Assembly: GCA_937139495.1 (NCBI GenBank)
Contig: CAKZQC010000013.1
Span: 62,001-126,000, forward strand
Origin: an uncultured Saprospiraceae bacterium
Lineage (GTDB): Bacteria > Bacteroidota > Bacteroidia > Chitinophagales > Saprospiraceae
Direction: 5' to 3'
Length of the DNA stretch: 64,000 nt
This document shows, in pieces, positions 41,577 through 50,021 of the stretch. The first letter of the stretch is position 1. The number at the start of each line of letters is the position of its first letter. Under the pieces are notes generated by a model that saw only the letters and a program-made list of their open reading frames with translations, was not told where the DNA came from and made no database searches. Both the position numbers and the translations under genes were made by a program.

Positions 41577-43583
41577 TTATCTCAATAGTTGCTCATCGAC
41601 CAAGTTGGGGAGCGTTACTTTCAAGCGAGGTTCTGCTTGCATCGCTCTTTGTATGGCAGTCATGGCACCTTCATTTCTTGCCCAGCTTCTGCGAGCAATA
41701 CCATTATTGACGTCCCAATGAAGCATTGATTTAATCTTCTCGGATGCTGCAGGTGAACCATCTACCAACATTCCAAAACCACCGTTGACCACTTCGCCCC
41801 AACCTACGCCACCGCCATTGTGTAGCGAAATCCAAGTAGCTCCACGGAAGGCATCGCCGACGAAGTTCTGCACCGCCATGTCGGCTGTAAATTGTGAACC
41901 GTCATAAATATTGGAAGTTTCTCTATAAGGTGAATCGGTACCCGATACATCGTGGTGATCTCTCCCCAGAATAACTGAATCGGATAGTTCGCCATTGGCA
42001 ATCGCTTCATTAAATGCTAAGGCTATTTCTCGTCTGCCTTGAGCGTCAGCATACAAAATACGAGCTTGTGAGCCTACCACCAATTGATTGTCTTGAGCGG
42101 ATTCTATCCAATGAATATTGTCTTGCAATTGTGTCTTGATGTCCTCAGGAGCATCTTTGGCGAGTTGGCGAAGTACCTGTGCTGCAATCTGATCCGTCTT
42201 AGCCAAATCATTGGCATTGCCAGAGGCACAAACCCAGCGAAAAGGACCAAACCCAAAATCAAAACACATCGGACCCATGATGTCCTGCACATAAGAAGGA
42301 TACTTGAAGTGCAAGCCACTTTCGTCCATAATATCACCGCCAGCTCTGGAGGCTTCGAGCAAAAAAGCATTGCCATAATCAAAAAAGTAAGTTCCTTTTT
42401 CGGTGTGTCTATTGACGGTTTCGGCATGGCGACGCAGCGATTTTTTGACCGCCTGTTGGAATACTTCAGGTTCATTTGCCATCTTGTCGTTGGCTTCTTC
42501 GTAGCTCATTTCCATCGGATAATAACCACCTGCCCAAGGATTGTGGAGGGAGGTTTGGTCAGAGCCCAAATCAACATAAATACCTTCTTTGTCAAACTTT
42601 TCCCAAACTTCTATTACGTTGCCATTGTAGGCAATAGAAACGACTTCTTTTGCAGCTTTGGCAGCTCTTACTCTTGTGCAAAGTTCGTCTAGGTCGCTAA
42701 TTACTTCATCTACCCAGCCTTGTTCGTGGCGCTTGTAGGTAGCGGCAGGGTTGACTTCTGCGGTCACCGAAATAACCCCTGCAATATTTCCTGCTTTGGG
42801 TTGAGCTCCTGACATTCCGCCCAAGCCTGCTGTCAAAAATAGTTTGCCAGCAGCACCTTTCCCATCAATCTTACGACAAGCATTGAGCACTGTAATCGTA
42901 GTGCCATGCACAATACCCTGTGGTCCGATATACATATACGAGCCAGCGGTCATTTGTCCATATTGGGTTACGCCCAATGCGTTGAATTTTTCCCAATCAT
43001 CGGGCTTAGAGTAGTTAGGAATCATCATACCATTGGTCACTACGACTCTTGGAGCATTGATATTGGAAGGAAATAATCCGAGTGGGTGCCCTGAATACAT
43101 GACGAGCGTTTGCTCTTCGGTCATGGTTGCCAAATACTGCATGGTCAATAGGTATTGAGCCCAGTTTTGGAATACACTACCATTCCCACCATAGGTGATT
43201 AGTTCGTGTGGGTGTTGTGCCACAGCAGGATCTAGATTGTTCTGAATCATCAGCATAATAGCAGCTGCTTGAGCAGTCTGAGCAGGATAATCGCTGATCG
43301 GTCGTGCCTTCATCTCGTAAGTTGGGCGAAAGCGGTGCATGTAAATGCGACCATAATCTTGTAGTTCTTGTGCAAATTCTTTGACCAATACGGCATGTTG
43401 TGTAGGCTCAAAATAGCGTAGTGCATTTTGGAGGGCTAGTTTTTTCTCTTCGTCCGTGAGTATTTCTTTTCGCTTGGGGGCGTGACTGACTTTCGTCGAA
43501 TAGGCAAGGGCAGTAGGTAATTCTTTGGGAATACCCTGTAAGATAGTTTGTTGGAAGTTGGTCGTATTTTTATGACTAGACAT
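41577..43583 (-). CDS. hutU: Urocanate hydratase
   Basis: Second step of histidine degradation: adds water to urocanate to give imidazolone propionate, using tightly bound NAD+ as electrophile. The ATG at 43583 gives 668 residues; the usual enzyme has about 560, and longer forms of about 660-670 are known in Bacteroidota. Signatures: GGNGSVFQNWAQYLLTM, YSGHPLGLFPS, the NAD-binding GGMSGAQPKAGNIAGV, and GPMCFDFGFGPFRWVCASGN near the C-terminus. No hutH, hutI or hutG lies within the window, so the pathway genes are not clustered here. Confidence 0.95.
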   Translation of the reverse strand: MSSHKNTTNFQQTILQGIPKELPTALAYSTKVSHAPKRKEILTDEEKKLALQNALRYFEPTQHAVLVKEFAQELQDYGRIYMHRFRPTYEMKARPISDYPAQTAQAAAIMLMIQNNLDPAVAQHPHELITYGGNGSVFQNWAQYLLTMQYLATMTEEQTLVMYSGHPLGLFPSNINAPRVVVTNGMMIPNYSKPDDWEKFNALGVTQYGQMTAGSYMYIGPQGIVHGTTITVLNACRKIDGKGAAGKLFLTAGLGGMSGAQPKAGNIAGVISVTAEVNPAATYKRHEQGWVDEVISDLDELCTRVRAAKAAKEVVSIAYNGNVIEVWEKFDKEGIYVDLGSDQTSLHNPWAGGYYPMEMSYEEANDKMANEPEVFQQAVKKSLRRHAETVNRHTEKGTYFFDYGNAFLLEASRAGGDIMDESGLHFKYPSYVQDIMGPMCFDFGFGPFRWVCASGNANDLAKTDQIAAQVLRQLAKDAPEDIKTQLQDNIHWIESAQDNQLVVGSQARILYADAQGRREIALAFNEAIANGELSDSVILGRDHHDVSGTDSPYRETSNIYDGSQFTADMAVQNFVGDAFRGATWISLHNGGGVGWGEVVNGGFGMLVDGSPAASEKIKSMLHWDVNNGIARRSWARNEGAMTAIQRAMQAEPRLKVTLPNLVDEQLLR

Positions 43584-43738
43584 GATGCTGTTTTTTTTTG
43601 AATTATACAAGTGTGTTGCTAATTTAACAAGAATCTGCCAAAATAGATGAGATAATAATGTCTAATAGAGCAGCTATTTTTTTGAATAAAAATAATGTAA
43701 AATTGAACGCTTGAAAAGTAGCGGTGTACTAAGGGGTG

Positions 43739-43753
43739 TAAGAACATGTCTAA
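43739..43753. promoter_or_regulatory. Copy of the recurring palindrome (reverse orientation)
   Basis: The complement reads TTAGACATGTTCTTA, 13 of 15 matches. It ends 35 bases before the ATG of the double SUMF1 gene. Confidence 0.45.
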
Positions 43754-43788
43754 GTCGCAATAACGCCTAATGTTTTAAAACAAAAACT

Positions 43789-46449
43789 ATGAAATATATC
43801 TTGCTTATTCTGTTGAGTTGTACAGTGATACTGCACGCTCAGGACATATCTATAGACTACCATTGGGAACAGAAGGTGACACCGATTGCTACACATCAAC
43901 AGCAATTAGCATTGCAAAAAATAGCGTTGACTCGTACTGATGCTACCGCTAAATCTTGGTTAGATTATTTTTTGACGCATTATTATTTGTATCAAAAAAA
44001 AGCCTTAACTATACAAGAATTAAAGATGGTTCAATACAAACTAGCATCGAAATTTCCCACGACTTTTGAAACTGCTTACAGCGAATATTTGGTAAGCCCA
44101 ACAGAGGTTTTATTATTGGCGGCACGCCAAATAGCGATTGAAAATAAAGTGGATTATAGTGCTATTTACGAGCCATTATTAAAGTATGCAATACAGCATG
44201 AAGCAGTAAGAGAGTTAGATGAAGTCGTACAAAATTGGATGGAATCGGATCAGTCGTATGTTGCACCAATATTAGATTGGAACTACAATAGATTGATTGG
44301 GCTTTCGCCCAATGCAGTGCTAGTAACAACAGGCGATGAATACACTTATCCAGCGTATGTATTGCAGTATGGAAAGGGAATTAGGGCAGATGTACAGCTT
44401 ATATGTTTGGAATGGTTATCGGATACGATTTATCGCCAAAGGATAGCCGAACAGCTTGATTTGCCTGATTTTAAATCAGTGGACAAAGCTGAATTATTGA
44501 ATCATTTAGCACAATTTGTGACTAACCGACCGCTTTATTTTAGTGCTAGTGTGGGAGCGGAATTATTGCAACCGCACGAATCAAATTTGTATTTGGTTGG
44601 CTTGGCATTTCAATACACGAAAGCTAATGTTGATAATCAACTGGTATTGATAGAAAATTATGAACAAAAATATTTGTTGGATAACCTATGGTTGGGTTGG
44701 CATCAATCGGTAGAAACGCCTTCTGTTATTGACAGGATGAATTGGAAGTATGTTCCTGCTCTTTTGCTGTTGCATGATTATTACGAAAGTGAACAAAAAA
44801 ACAAAGCTGCCTCGCAAACAAAGGAGTTAAGCTTGTGGTTAGCTAATGCCGTAGGACGGCAAGAAATCTTAGCCGATTATTGGCGAACTTATCGCAACCC
44901 ATTACATACAAAATCGCTGGTGTCCATCGATTGGGCAGCAGTAGAACAACAGCAAGTAGCACTTAATTATTACTATAATTTGTATGCAGCTACGACCGAA
45001 GTAAGCCACGCAAATTATGATTTGTTTTTGACAGACTTGCTCAAAAAAAAGGCTCAAAATGAATTGATTATTTATCAAGCCGCAGCTACTAATTGGCGAC
45101 AATTGTTGCCAGCTCATTATCAGTTGTTAGGAGAAGAATATGTTTATCAATTTGGTGAGCCGACAGCAGCAAATCACCCTGTGCAGAATCTTACGCTTGC
45201 TGCTGCAAAAGCCTATTGCGAATGGTTGACGTATAATTATAACAATCGCCCTGAAGGGCAGAAAAAACACAAAAAAGTACGATTCCGATTGCCTACTGTT
45301 CAGGAATGGGAGTCGGCAGCACTAGGCTTGAGCCCCAATTTGTCCTACGCCTCGATCAACCCAATTATTGGCAGACCTTACCCTTGGAGTTTTACTTCTT
45401 TGCAGAATAAAGAAGGTTGTTGGTTGGCAAATCTTGATCTCAAAAATAACCCAAAAAATGCAGGTGAAAATCATAGCCCGTGTACTTCTGGAGCAGAATA
45501 TGAACTAGATGGTGCTTTTTTTACGAATAAAGTAGAGAGCTACTTGCCGAATGTATATGGACTCTATAATATGATTGGTAATGTAGCAGAATGGACAACG
45601 GAAGGGATTGCGAAAGGAGGCGGTTGGCAAAGTGCTAGCAGTACTACAGTGTATAGTTCAGAATCGGCTACGGAGTCTAGTCCAAATATTGGTTTTCGGG
45701 TGTTTATGGAGGTGCTAGAAGAGCAGCCGAACAAACGAAAAAGACAAAAAGGCAAGACGCCACCTAATACAATCGCCTTGGGCAACAAACTGTATATGGA
45801 CAAAAGTGAAGTAACCAATGTTGCTTGGAAAGAATATCAATATTGGGTGTCTAAAATGGATAGTAGCCGTTATCCAGAGACGTTATTAGATACCAATAGT
45901 TGGGCTGAATTAAGTAATAATTGTGCTGTTTTTTCGACACATTATTATCAATATGCTGCTTATTTTGATTATCCCGTAGTGGGAGTGAGCCAGCAACAAG
46001 CAAAAGATTTTTGTGCTTGGCGAACAGAACGAGTTAATGAAAAATTGGCGTTAGAAAACAATAATAAAGATTTCCAAAAAGTGCTTTATCGTTTGCCAAC
46101 GATAGCCGAATGGGAGTATGTAGCGTTGGGCGGAAGGCTGTACGAAGAGTCGCCTTACGGCGTACCGCTTGTTGGTAAAAAAGGTATGAACAACGCCAAT
46201 TATAATAAGGACTTATTGGCAACCGAAAAATTAGAAACAGTTACGGCTCCCGTAGAGAGTTATTTGCCAAATGAGTGGGGTGTCTATAATATGATAGGCA
46301 ATGTAGCGGAATGGACGACAGCAGATGGTATCACCAAAGGTGGTGCTTGGTGGCACAGCAAAGATCAAATCAAAATAAAGCAACAAATACCATACAATCG
46401 TCCTGCGGCATGGATTGGATTTAGATGTATTTGTGAAGTATTGGAATAG
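43789..46449 (+). CDS. Secreted protein with DUF2723-like N-terminal region and two SUMF1 domains
   Basis: 886 residues with a signal peptide to residue 18 (LHAQ). Residues about 170-300 resemble the soluble C-terminal part of Bacteroidota DUF2723 membrane proteins: SPNAVLVTTGDEYTYPAYVLQYGKG followed by IRADVQLICLEWL, then NRPLYFSASVG and LYLVGLAFQY. The DUF2723 membrane helices are missing. Two formylglycine-generating-enzyme-like domains follow (about 440-650 and 665-886), each with RLPTxxEWE, NMIGNVAEWT, KGGxW and GFR. The cysteine pair that makes FGE catalytic is absent after KGGGW and KGGAW, so like GldJ and GldK these are probably structural. The sigma factor gene follows 35 bases on. 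Confidence 0.8.
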   Translation: MKYILLILLSCTVILHAQDISIDYHWEQKVTPIATHQQQLALQKIALTRTDATAKSWLDYFLTHYYLYQKKALTIQELKMVQYKLASKFPTTFETAYSEYLVSPTEVLLLAARQIAIENKVDYSAIYEPLLKYAIQHEAVRELDEVVQNWMESDQSYVAPILDWNYNRLIGLSPNAVLVTTGDEYTYPAYVLQYGKGIRADVQLICLEWLSDTIYRQRIAEQLDLPDFKSVDKAELLNHLAQFVTNRPLYFSASVGAELLQPHESNLYLVGLAFQYTKANVDNQLVLIENYEQKYLLDNLWLGWHQSVETPSVIDRMNWKYVPALLLLHDYYESEQKNKAASQTKELSLWLANAVGRQEILADYWRTYRNPLHTKSLVSIDWAAVEQQQVALNYYYNLYAATTEVSHANYDLFLTDLLKKKAQNELIIYQAAATNWRQLLPAHYQLLGEEYVYQFGEPTAANHPVQNLTLAAAKAYCEWLTYNYNNRPEGQKKHKKVRFRLPTVQEWESAALGLSPNLSYASINPIIGRPYPWSFTSLQNKEGCWLANLDLKNNPKNAGENHSPCTSGAEYELDGAFFTNKVESYLPNVYGLYNMIGNVAEWTTEGIAKGGGWQSASSTTVYSSESATESSPNIGFRVFMEVLEEQPNKRKRQKGKTPPNTIALGNKLYMDKSEVTNVAWKEYQYWVSKMDSSRYPETLLDTNSWAELSNNCAVFSTHYYQYAAYFDYPVVGVSQQQAKDFCAWRTERVNEKLALENNNKDFQKVLYRLPTIAEWEYVALGGRLYEESPYGVPLVGKKGMNNANYNKDLLATEKLETVTAPVESYLPNEWGVYNMIGNVAEWTTADGITKGGAWWHSKDQIKIKQQIPYNRPAAWIGFRCICEVLE

Positions 46450-46484
46450 AATAAATTATTAGCGTTACCCGAAAAATTACGAAT

Positions 46485-47054
46485 TTGTTATTTCTCAAAA
46501 AACATAAAAAACTAACCGATGAGCAGTTGGTTGCCTTGATGACCAAAGGGCAATCGAGTGCTTTGGACGAATTGTATAGGCGGTATTATGACCCTATGTA
46601 TCGTTATTTTTATAGCAAGTTGGGGCAGCAAGAAGCGATAGCAGCAGATTTTACACAAGATTTATTTGTGCGATTGATAGAAAAGGCTGCTTACTTTGAT
46701 ACGCAACAAAATTTTTCGAGTTGGTTATATACTATCGCTTCGAATCTCTGCAAGAATGAATATAGGCGAAAAAGTAGAGCAATAATCGACAGTCAAAAAT
46801 CAATACTAACTCTAGATATACAGGAGGAACAGCCGCATCTGAAAATAAAAAAAAGCGACTTTGATAGGCAATTGGCAGCTGCTGTAAAACAATTGCAAAC
46901 AGCACAGCAAACTTGCTTTCGATTGAGGTATGAGCAAGGGCTGACGCTACCGGAGATTAGTCAAATAATGGATTGTCCGATAGGGACAATTAAATCAAGA
47001 TTGCATTATGCCTTGCGGCAACTACAAGACGTATTGAGTAAAGTAGAGCGTTGA
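46485..47054 (+). CDS. ECF-type RNA polymerase sigma factor
   Basis: 189 residues. Region 2 is clear: DELYRRYYDPMYRYFYSKLG, then DFTQDLFVRLIEKAAYFD, then FSSWLYTIASNLCKNEYRRKSR. Region 4 is CFRLRYEQGLTLPEISQIMDCPIGTIKSRLHYALRQLQ with its helix-turn-helix. An acidic/basic linker of about 30 residues joins them. The likely start is a TTG (MLFLKKHKKLTDEQLV); no ATG precedes region 2 in frame. It is 35 bases after the SUMF1 gene and 29 bases before a single-pass membrane protein, the usual place for an anti-sigma factor. The signal sensed is not known. Confidence 0.93.
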   Translation: MLFLKKHKKLTDEQLVALMTKGQSSALDELYRRYYDPMYRYFYSKLGQQEAIAADFTQDLFVRLIEKAAYFDTQQNFSSWLYTIASNLCKNEYRRKSRAIIDSQKSILTLDIQEEQPHLKIKKSDFDRQLAAAVKQLQTAQQTCFRLRYEQGLTLPEISQIMDCPIGTIKSRLHYALRQLQDVLSKVER

Positions 47055-47083
47055 AAATATATTGAATTGAGTAAGAAATAAAT

Positions 47084-47650
47084 ATGGATTATTATCAGCT
47101 AGAGCAATTATTGCTACACAAAAGTTACGAACAATTGACTGCCAAAGAGCAAGCGGTAGTGGCAAGTTATTGTTCGGAGGTAGATTATCGCTTGCAGCGT
47201 CAGATTTTGTTGGCGGCTAGCCCCAAAACAATAGTAGTGCCACCATCTGCTTCGACTTCCATAACGGCATTGCAGGCTCAACTGAAGCAGCAATATGGTG
47301 CTAACCGTTGGGTTCAGAAAATAAAAAAAATAATAGGGCTATTACTGCTGTTGCTTATTGCAACAATGGTAGGGTATGTGTTGGGATGTTGTCAGCAAAA
47401 AAGAGGGGGCAAATCGCCTGCAAGTACTAGCGCCATTAGGGTTAAAGATACAATTTGGGAACAGCAAATAGTACATGATACGCTTATGGTGTACGAGTCA
47501 AAGGTAGAATATATTCGACTAAAGTCGGATACTATTTACTTGCCCAATCCGATGCGAGAACAGCAACGAGATACGACAGGTAAATCCATGAAAAATAGAG
47601 CTGATTTGTGGCAATTAATGGCTACAATAAAAGAGAATGTGTCTAATTGA
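47084..47650 (+). CDS. Single-pass membrane protein, candidate anti-sigma factor
   Basis: 188 residues. A cytoplasmic Gln/Leu-rich helical part (1-84) precedes one membrane segment (about 88-105: IIGLLLLLLIATMVGYVLG) and an outer part with beta-like strands (IWEQQIVHDTLMVYESKVEYIRLKSDTIYL). The N-terminal part starts YYQLEQLLLHKSYEQLTAKEQAVVASY, which has the size and place of an anti-sigma domain but lacks the HxxxCxxC zinc motif. The call rests on position after the sigma gene and topology only. The outer part, with short alternating Val/Tyr strands, could sense an envelope ligand such as the SUMF1 protein encoded two genes upstream. Confidence 0.65.
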   Translation: MDYYQLEQLLLHKSYEQLTAKEQAVVASYCSEVDYRLQRQILLAASPKTIVVPPSASTSITALQAQLKQQYGANRWVQKIKKIIGLLLLLLIATMVGYVLGCCQQKRGGKSPASTSAIRVKDTIWEQQIVHDTLMVYESKVEYIRLKSDTIYLPNPMREQQRDTTGKSMKNRADLWQLMATIKENVSN

Positions 47651-47730
47651 TGAACTTATAAGGAGATTTGGCAGTACTATAATATGGACTTCTTAAATAA
47701 CTTCAGTACACAAAAAACTACCAAACAAAG

Positions 47731-48246
47731 ATGGTCGATAAACCAAAATTTAAGCAGTTTGATTACAAGCAATATAAGGACTTGCTGGATAAGGCGTACG
47801 AGTATGGATTTGTGCAGTACGATGGGTTTTCTTATCGTATGTTGCAGGCGATATTTCTGGTGGATCAATACTATAATTTTACGCTGTATATTCGCTCCAG
47901 CGAGAATGCCAAAAACTATGAACCCGCACAGGGAGAGCGCGGGATTAGGGTGCGGTTGGAGGGGCGTTTGCCAAATGAAATTTATCAGCAATATTTGAAG
48001 TGGCAAGCCACTAGCGTAACCCAATTACAAGACGACTATGGTTATCCCAGTGCAAAACGAAGTAAGGCTGTTGGTACACAATTGCACTTAATAAATAGTA
48101 CCGATTTTAGCACCAAAAGTGTATTGATTACAGATGATTTGGAGCAGATTTATTTTGCTACAGAGGCAGAAAGGGGGTTGTACGATTGGAACCAATACCT
48201 CAAAAGTTGGATTGAAAATATTTATTTGTATTGGAAAATTCAATAG
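47731..48246 (+). CDS. Hypothetical protein, 171 residues
   Basis: No family recognised. It is soluble, without a signal peptide, rich in Tyr and Gln, with mixed alpha and beta character (FDYKQYKDLLDKAYEYGF; VLITDDLEQIYFATEAERGLYDW). The ATG at 47731 is the first that fits. It follows the membrane protein by 80 bases and may belong to the same transcript. The C-terminal Trp/Tyr-rich stretch ends in YLYWKIQ. The role is unknown. Confidence 0.6.
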   Translation: MVDKPKFKQFDYKQYKDLLDKAYEYGFVQYDGFSYRMLQAIFLVDQYYNFTLYIRSSENAKNYEPAQGERGIRVRLEGRLPNEIYQQYLKWQATSVTQLQDDYGYPSAKRSKAVGTQLHLINSTDFSTKSVLITDDLEQIYFATEAERGLYDWNQYLKSWIENIYLYWKIQ

Positions 48247-48293
48247 ATATACTCTTAGAGTATTTTCCATAGATACTTTAATTAAAATTAATT

Positions 48294-48635
48294 ATGTTTA
48301 GATTTATTATAGCCATTGCGATAAGCATTATATGCTCCAGTAGCTGCGGACAGATAGTAGATGGAGGGTCTTGTAGTTATCAAACGATACAAAAAAAGGG
48401 GGCACTTGTACCGTTGGATACGGCGATCACTTCCGTCAATTATATACAGTTTAGAGCGGAAGGAGATTCAACTATTTGGTGTATTTACGAAAGTGAATTA
48501 TCGGACAGCTTGAGCATAGCCAGCTTGGCTAGAACTGATGCAATTTGTCAAGTTCGATACGATTCTATTTTGGTAGGTAGTTGTGTGCCTTTGATACTAA
48601 AAGAGTTTTGGCTACTGCCACAAAAAAAGGAGTAA
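48294..48635 (+). CDS. Small lipoprotein, 113 residues
   Basis: An N-terminal hydrophobic stretch leads to a lipobox (MFRFIIAIAISIICSSSC, Cys18 followed by GQ). Five further cysteines in a short mature region (SCSYQTIQ, WCIYES, ICQVRY, SCVPLIL) suggest disulfides. No family recognised. The stop codon TAA lies inside the arm of the minus-strand terminator at 48629-48660, so this gene and the next one (48713) meet tail to tail. It sits 47 bases after the 171-residue gene and may be the last member of the sigma-factor operon. Confidence 0.65.
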   Translation: MFRFIIAIAISIICSSSCGQIVDGGSCSYQTIQKKGALVPLDTAITSVNYIQFRAEGDSTIWCIYESELSDSLSIASLARTDAICQVRYDSILVGSCVPLILKEFWLLPQKKE

Positions 48636-48660
48636 CAAACCTTGCAAGTTGTCACTCCTA
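48629..48660 (-). terminator. Terminator of the minus-strand gene at 48713-49159
   Basis: AGGAGTAACAA with TTGTCACTCCT (one mismatch, a G-T pair); on the minus strand a T run follows. It overlaps the stop codon of the plus-strand lipoprotein gene. Confidence 0.55.
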
Positions 48661-48712
48661 ACAATAGTGGTACACAAATCACACACACTAATTTTTTTTA
48701 CTATGTAAAATA

Positions 48713-49159
48713 TTATTGATTGGACGAAAGTCCATCTATTTGCTCTCCATCGCTTGTCTCTACAAACAATACATGATCAGGAACGTAGATTGTATAAGTG
48801 ACCGTTTCCTTGATTTCTTCTCCTCGTACAATGATTACTTTATTGTTGTAATTCGGCGAAAGTAACATGGTACTTGTTACTTTGTTGGTCGCTACATCTA
48901 AATCATATCGACCCGATTTAGTCATGTATTCCAACTGAGCTAAAGAGCCAGAGGATAACTTAACAGTAGTCTCTATATTTATTCTTGAACCCTTTATGTG
49001 TAGAATTTCAATTTGGTTACTAGGGACGTCAATTTTTATTTTATTAATTGACTTGTCTAGTACGACTAACTGAGCTGTTTTTTTGCTAGATTGAGCCACA
49101 ACTACTTGTGTAACAACAACAAAAAAGGTAGTAAGTGTGAATAGAAATAAATTTTTCAT
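48713..49159 (-). CDS. Secreted beta-rich protein, unknown
   Basis: 148 residues with a signal peptide to about residue 22 (VVVAQ). The mature part alternates short beta strands (IKIDVPSNQIEILHIKG; VKLSSGSLAQLEYMTKSGRYDLDV), compatible with a DUF4097-like or adhesin-like beta fold, but no family call is firm. No lipobox and no T9SS sorting domain. It is transcribed on its own, with a terminator after it. A small inverted repeat CTACC/GGTAG lies near 49204-49219 in its upstream region. Function unknown. Confidence 0.65.
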   Translation of the reverse strand: MKNLFLFTLTTFFVVVTQVVVAQSSKKTAQLVVLDKSINKIKIDVPSNQIEILHIKGSRINIETTVKLSSGSLAQLEYMTKSGRYDLDVATNKVTSTMLLSPNYNNKVIIVRGEEIKETVTYTIYVPDHVLFVETSDGEQIDGLSSNQ

Positions 49160-49309
49160 GTACTATTATTTTAAAAATTAAATGGGAATGGAGGTTTGTT
49201 TGACTACCTATTTTGGTAGTATAGCTATCAATATTCAATCAATGTGCCAAAAGTTGAATTTCTTACATTTTAAATTGAATGATTGTTCAGTTTATTGAGA
49301 TTGAACAAT

Positions 49310-49344
49310 AAAAAAGGCTATTTCAATTAGAAATAGCCTTTTTT
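49310..49344 (-). terminator. Terminator of the DUF421 gene
   Basis: AAAAAAGGCTATTTC / GAAATAGCCTTTTTT, 15-base perfect repeat with a 5-base loop. A-rich and T-rich ends let it work on both strands; the DUF421 gene stops 29 bases away on the minus strand. Confidence 0.75.
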
Positions 49345-49372
49345 ATTTGCGGTATTATCAGGAGCGGACTTT

Positions 49373-49930
49373 TTACTCGTTTCTTTTTTCGAGGTCGTCT
49401 TTTAGCCCTTGTGGCAATCCTTGGACATCAGTTAGTGAGAATCCTATTTCTTCCTTTTCATCGTTGGCGATGATACTAAATTGGGCGTTGGTTTCTAATA
49501 CCACAGCATAGATTTCTTTGACGGATTTGTGTCCTTGCATACGAACGGCAGCATATACTTCTGCTTTTAAGATGCGTTCTTTCTCCATGTTTTTATGAAT
49601 AAATTCGCCTTCGTAGAGTAGCAATTGAGGAGTCGATTTGATAATTTCTCTTATGGTAGGCGAATAGAACATAATTTTGGTAATGACATACTGCAAGAAG
49701 AGCAGCAAGAAAATACCGAGTAGTCCATTGGTTATCGTAATATCTTTGCTTAAGACGGTGCTTGCGAGCATCGAACCAACCGCTACGGTTACAATCCAGT
49801 CAAAATTGTTCATCTTGGAAGTAGAGCGCTTGCCAAGTGTACGAATAAACAAAACAACAATAAAGTACGTGCTAATTCCACTAATGATAATTCTTAAAAG
49901 AGTTTCTAAGTCTGTCTGAAAGAGTTTCAT
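49373..49930 (-). CDS. DUF421 (YetF-like) membrane protein
   Basis: 185 residues from the ATG at 49930. Three membrane segments in the first 85 residues are followed by a cytoplasmic domain. Family signatures: FIRTLGKRSTSKMNNFDWIVTVAVGSMLAS and, in the soluble domain, STPQLLLYEGEFIHKNMEKERI plus VYAAVRMQGHKSVKEIYAVVLETNAQFSII. YetF proteins occur widely in bacteria, and their task, possibly linked to envelope or spore proteins in Bacillus, is not settled. The open frame extends 8 codons upstream of the chosen ATG. Confidence 0.88.
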   Translation of the reverse strand: MKLFQTDLETLLRIIISGISTYFIVVLFIRTLGKRSTSKMNNFDWIVTVAVGSMLASTVLSKDITITNGLLGIFLLLFLQYVITKIMFYSPTIREIIKSTPQLLLYEGEFIHKNMEKERILKAEVYAAVRMQGHKSVKEIYAVVLETNAQFSIIANDEKEEIGFSLTDVQGLPQGLKDDLEKRNE

Positions 49931-50021
49931 GTATAGGCAATTAAAAAGCGTCATAAAAAAATAGGTACCCTTCTATAAGAAGAATACCTATTAATAAGTT
50001 CTATAAAATGAGCAAAAAATT

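Noticed and set aside
43789..46449. Active formylglycine-generating enzyme
   Set aside because: Neither SUMF1 domain has the catalytic cysteines after the KGGxW motif, and no sulfatase gene is nearby.
47084..47650. Classic zinc anti-sigma factor
   Set aside because: The HxxxCxxC motif is absent; only position and topology support the role.
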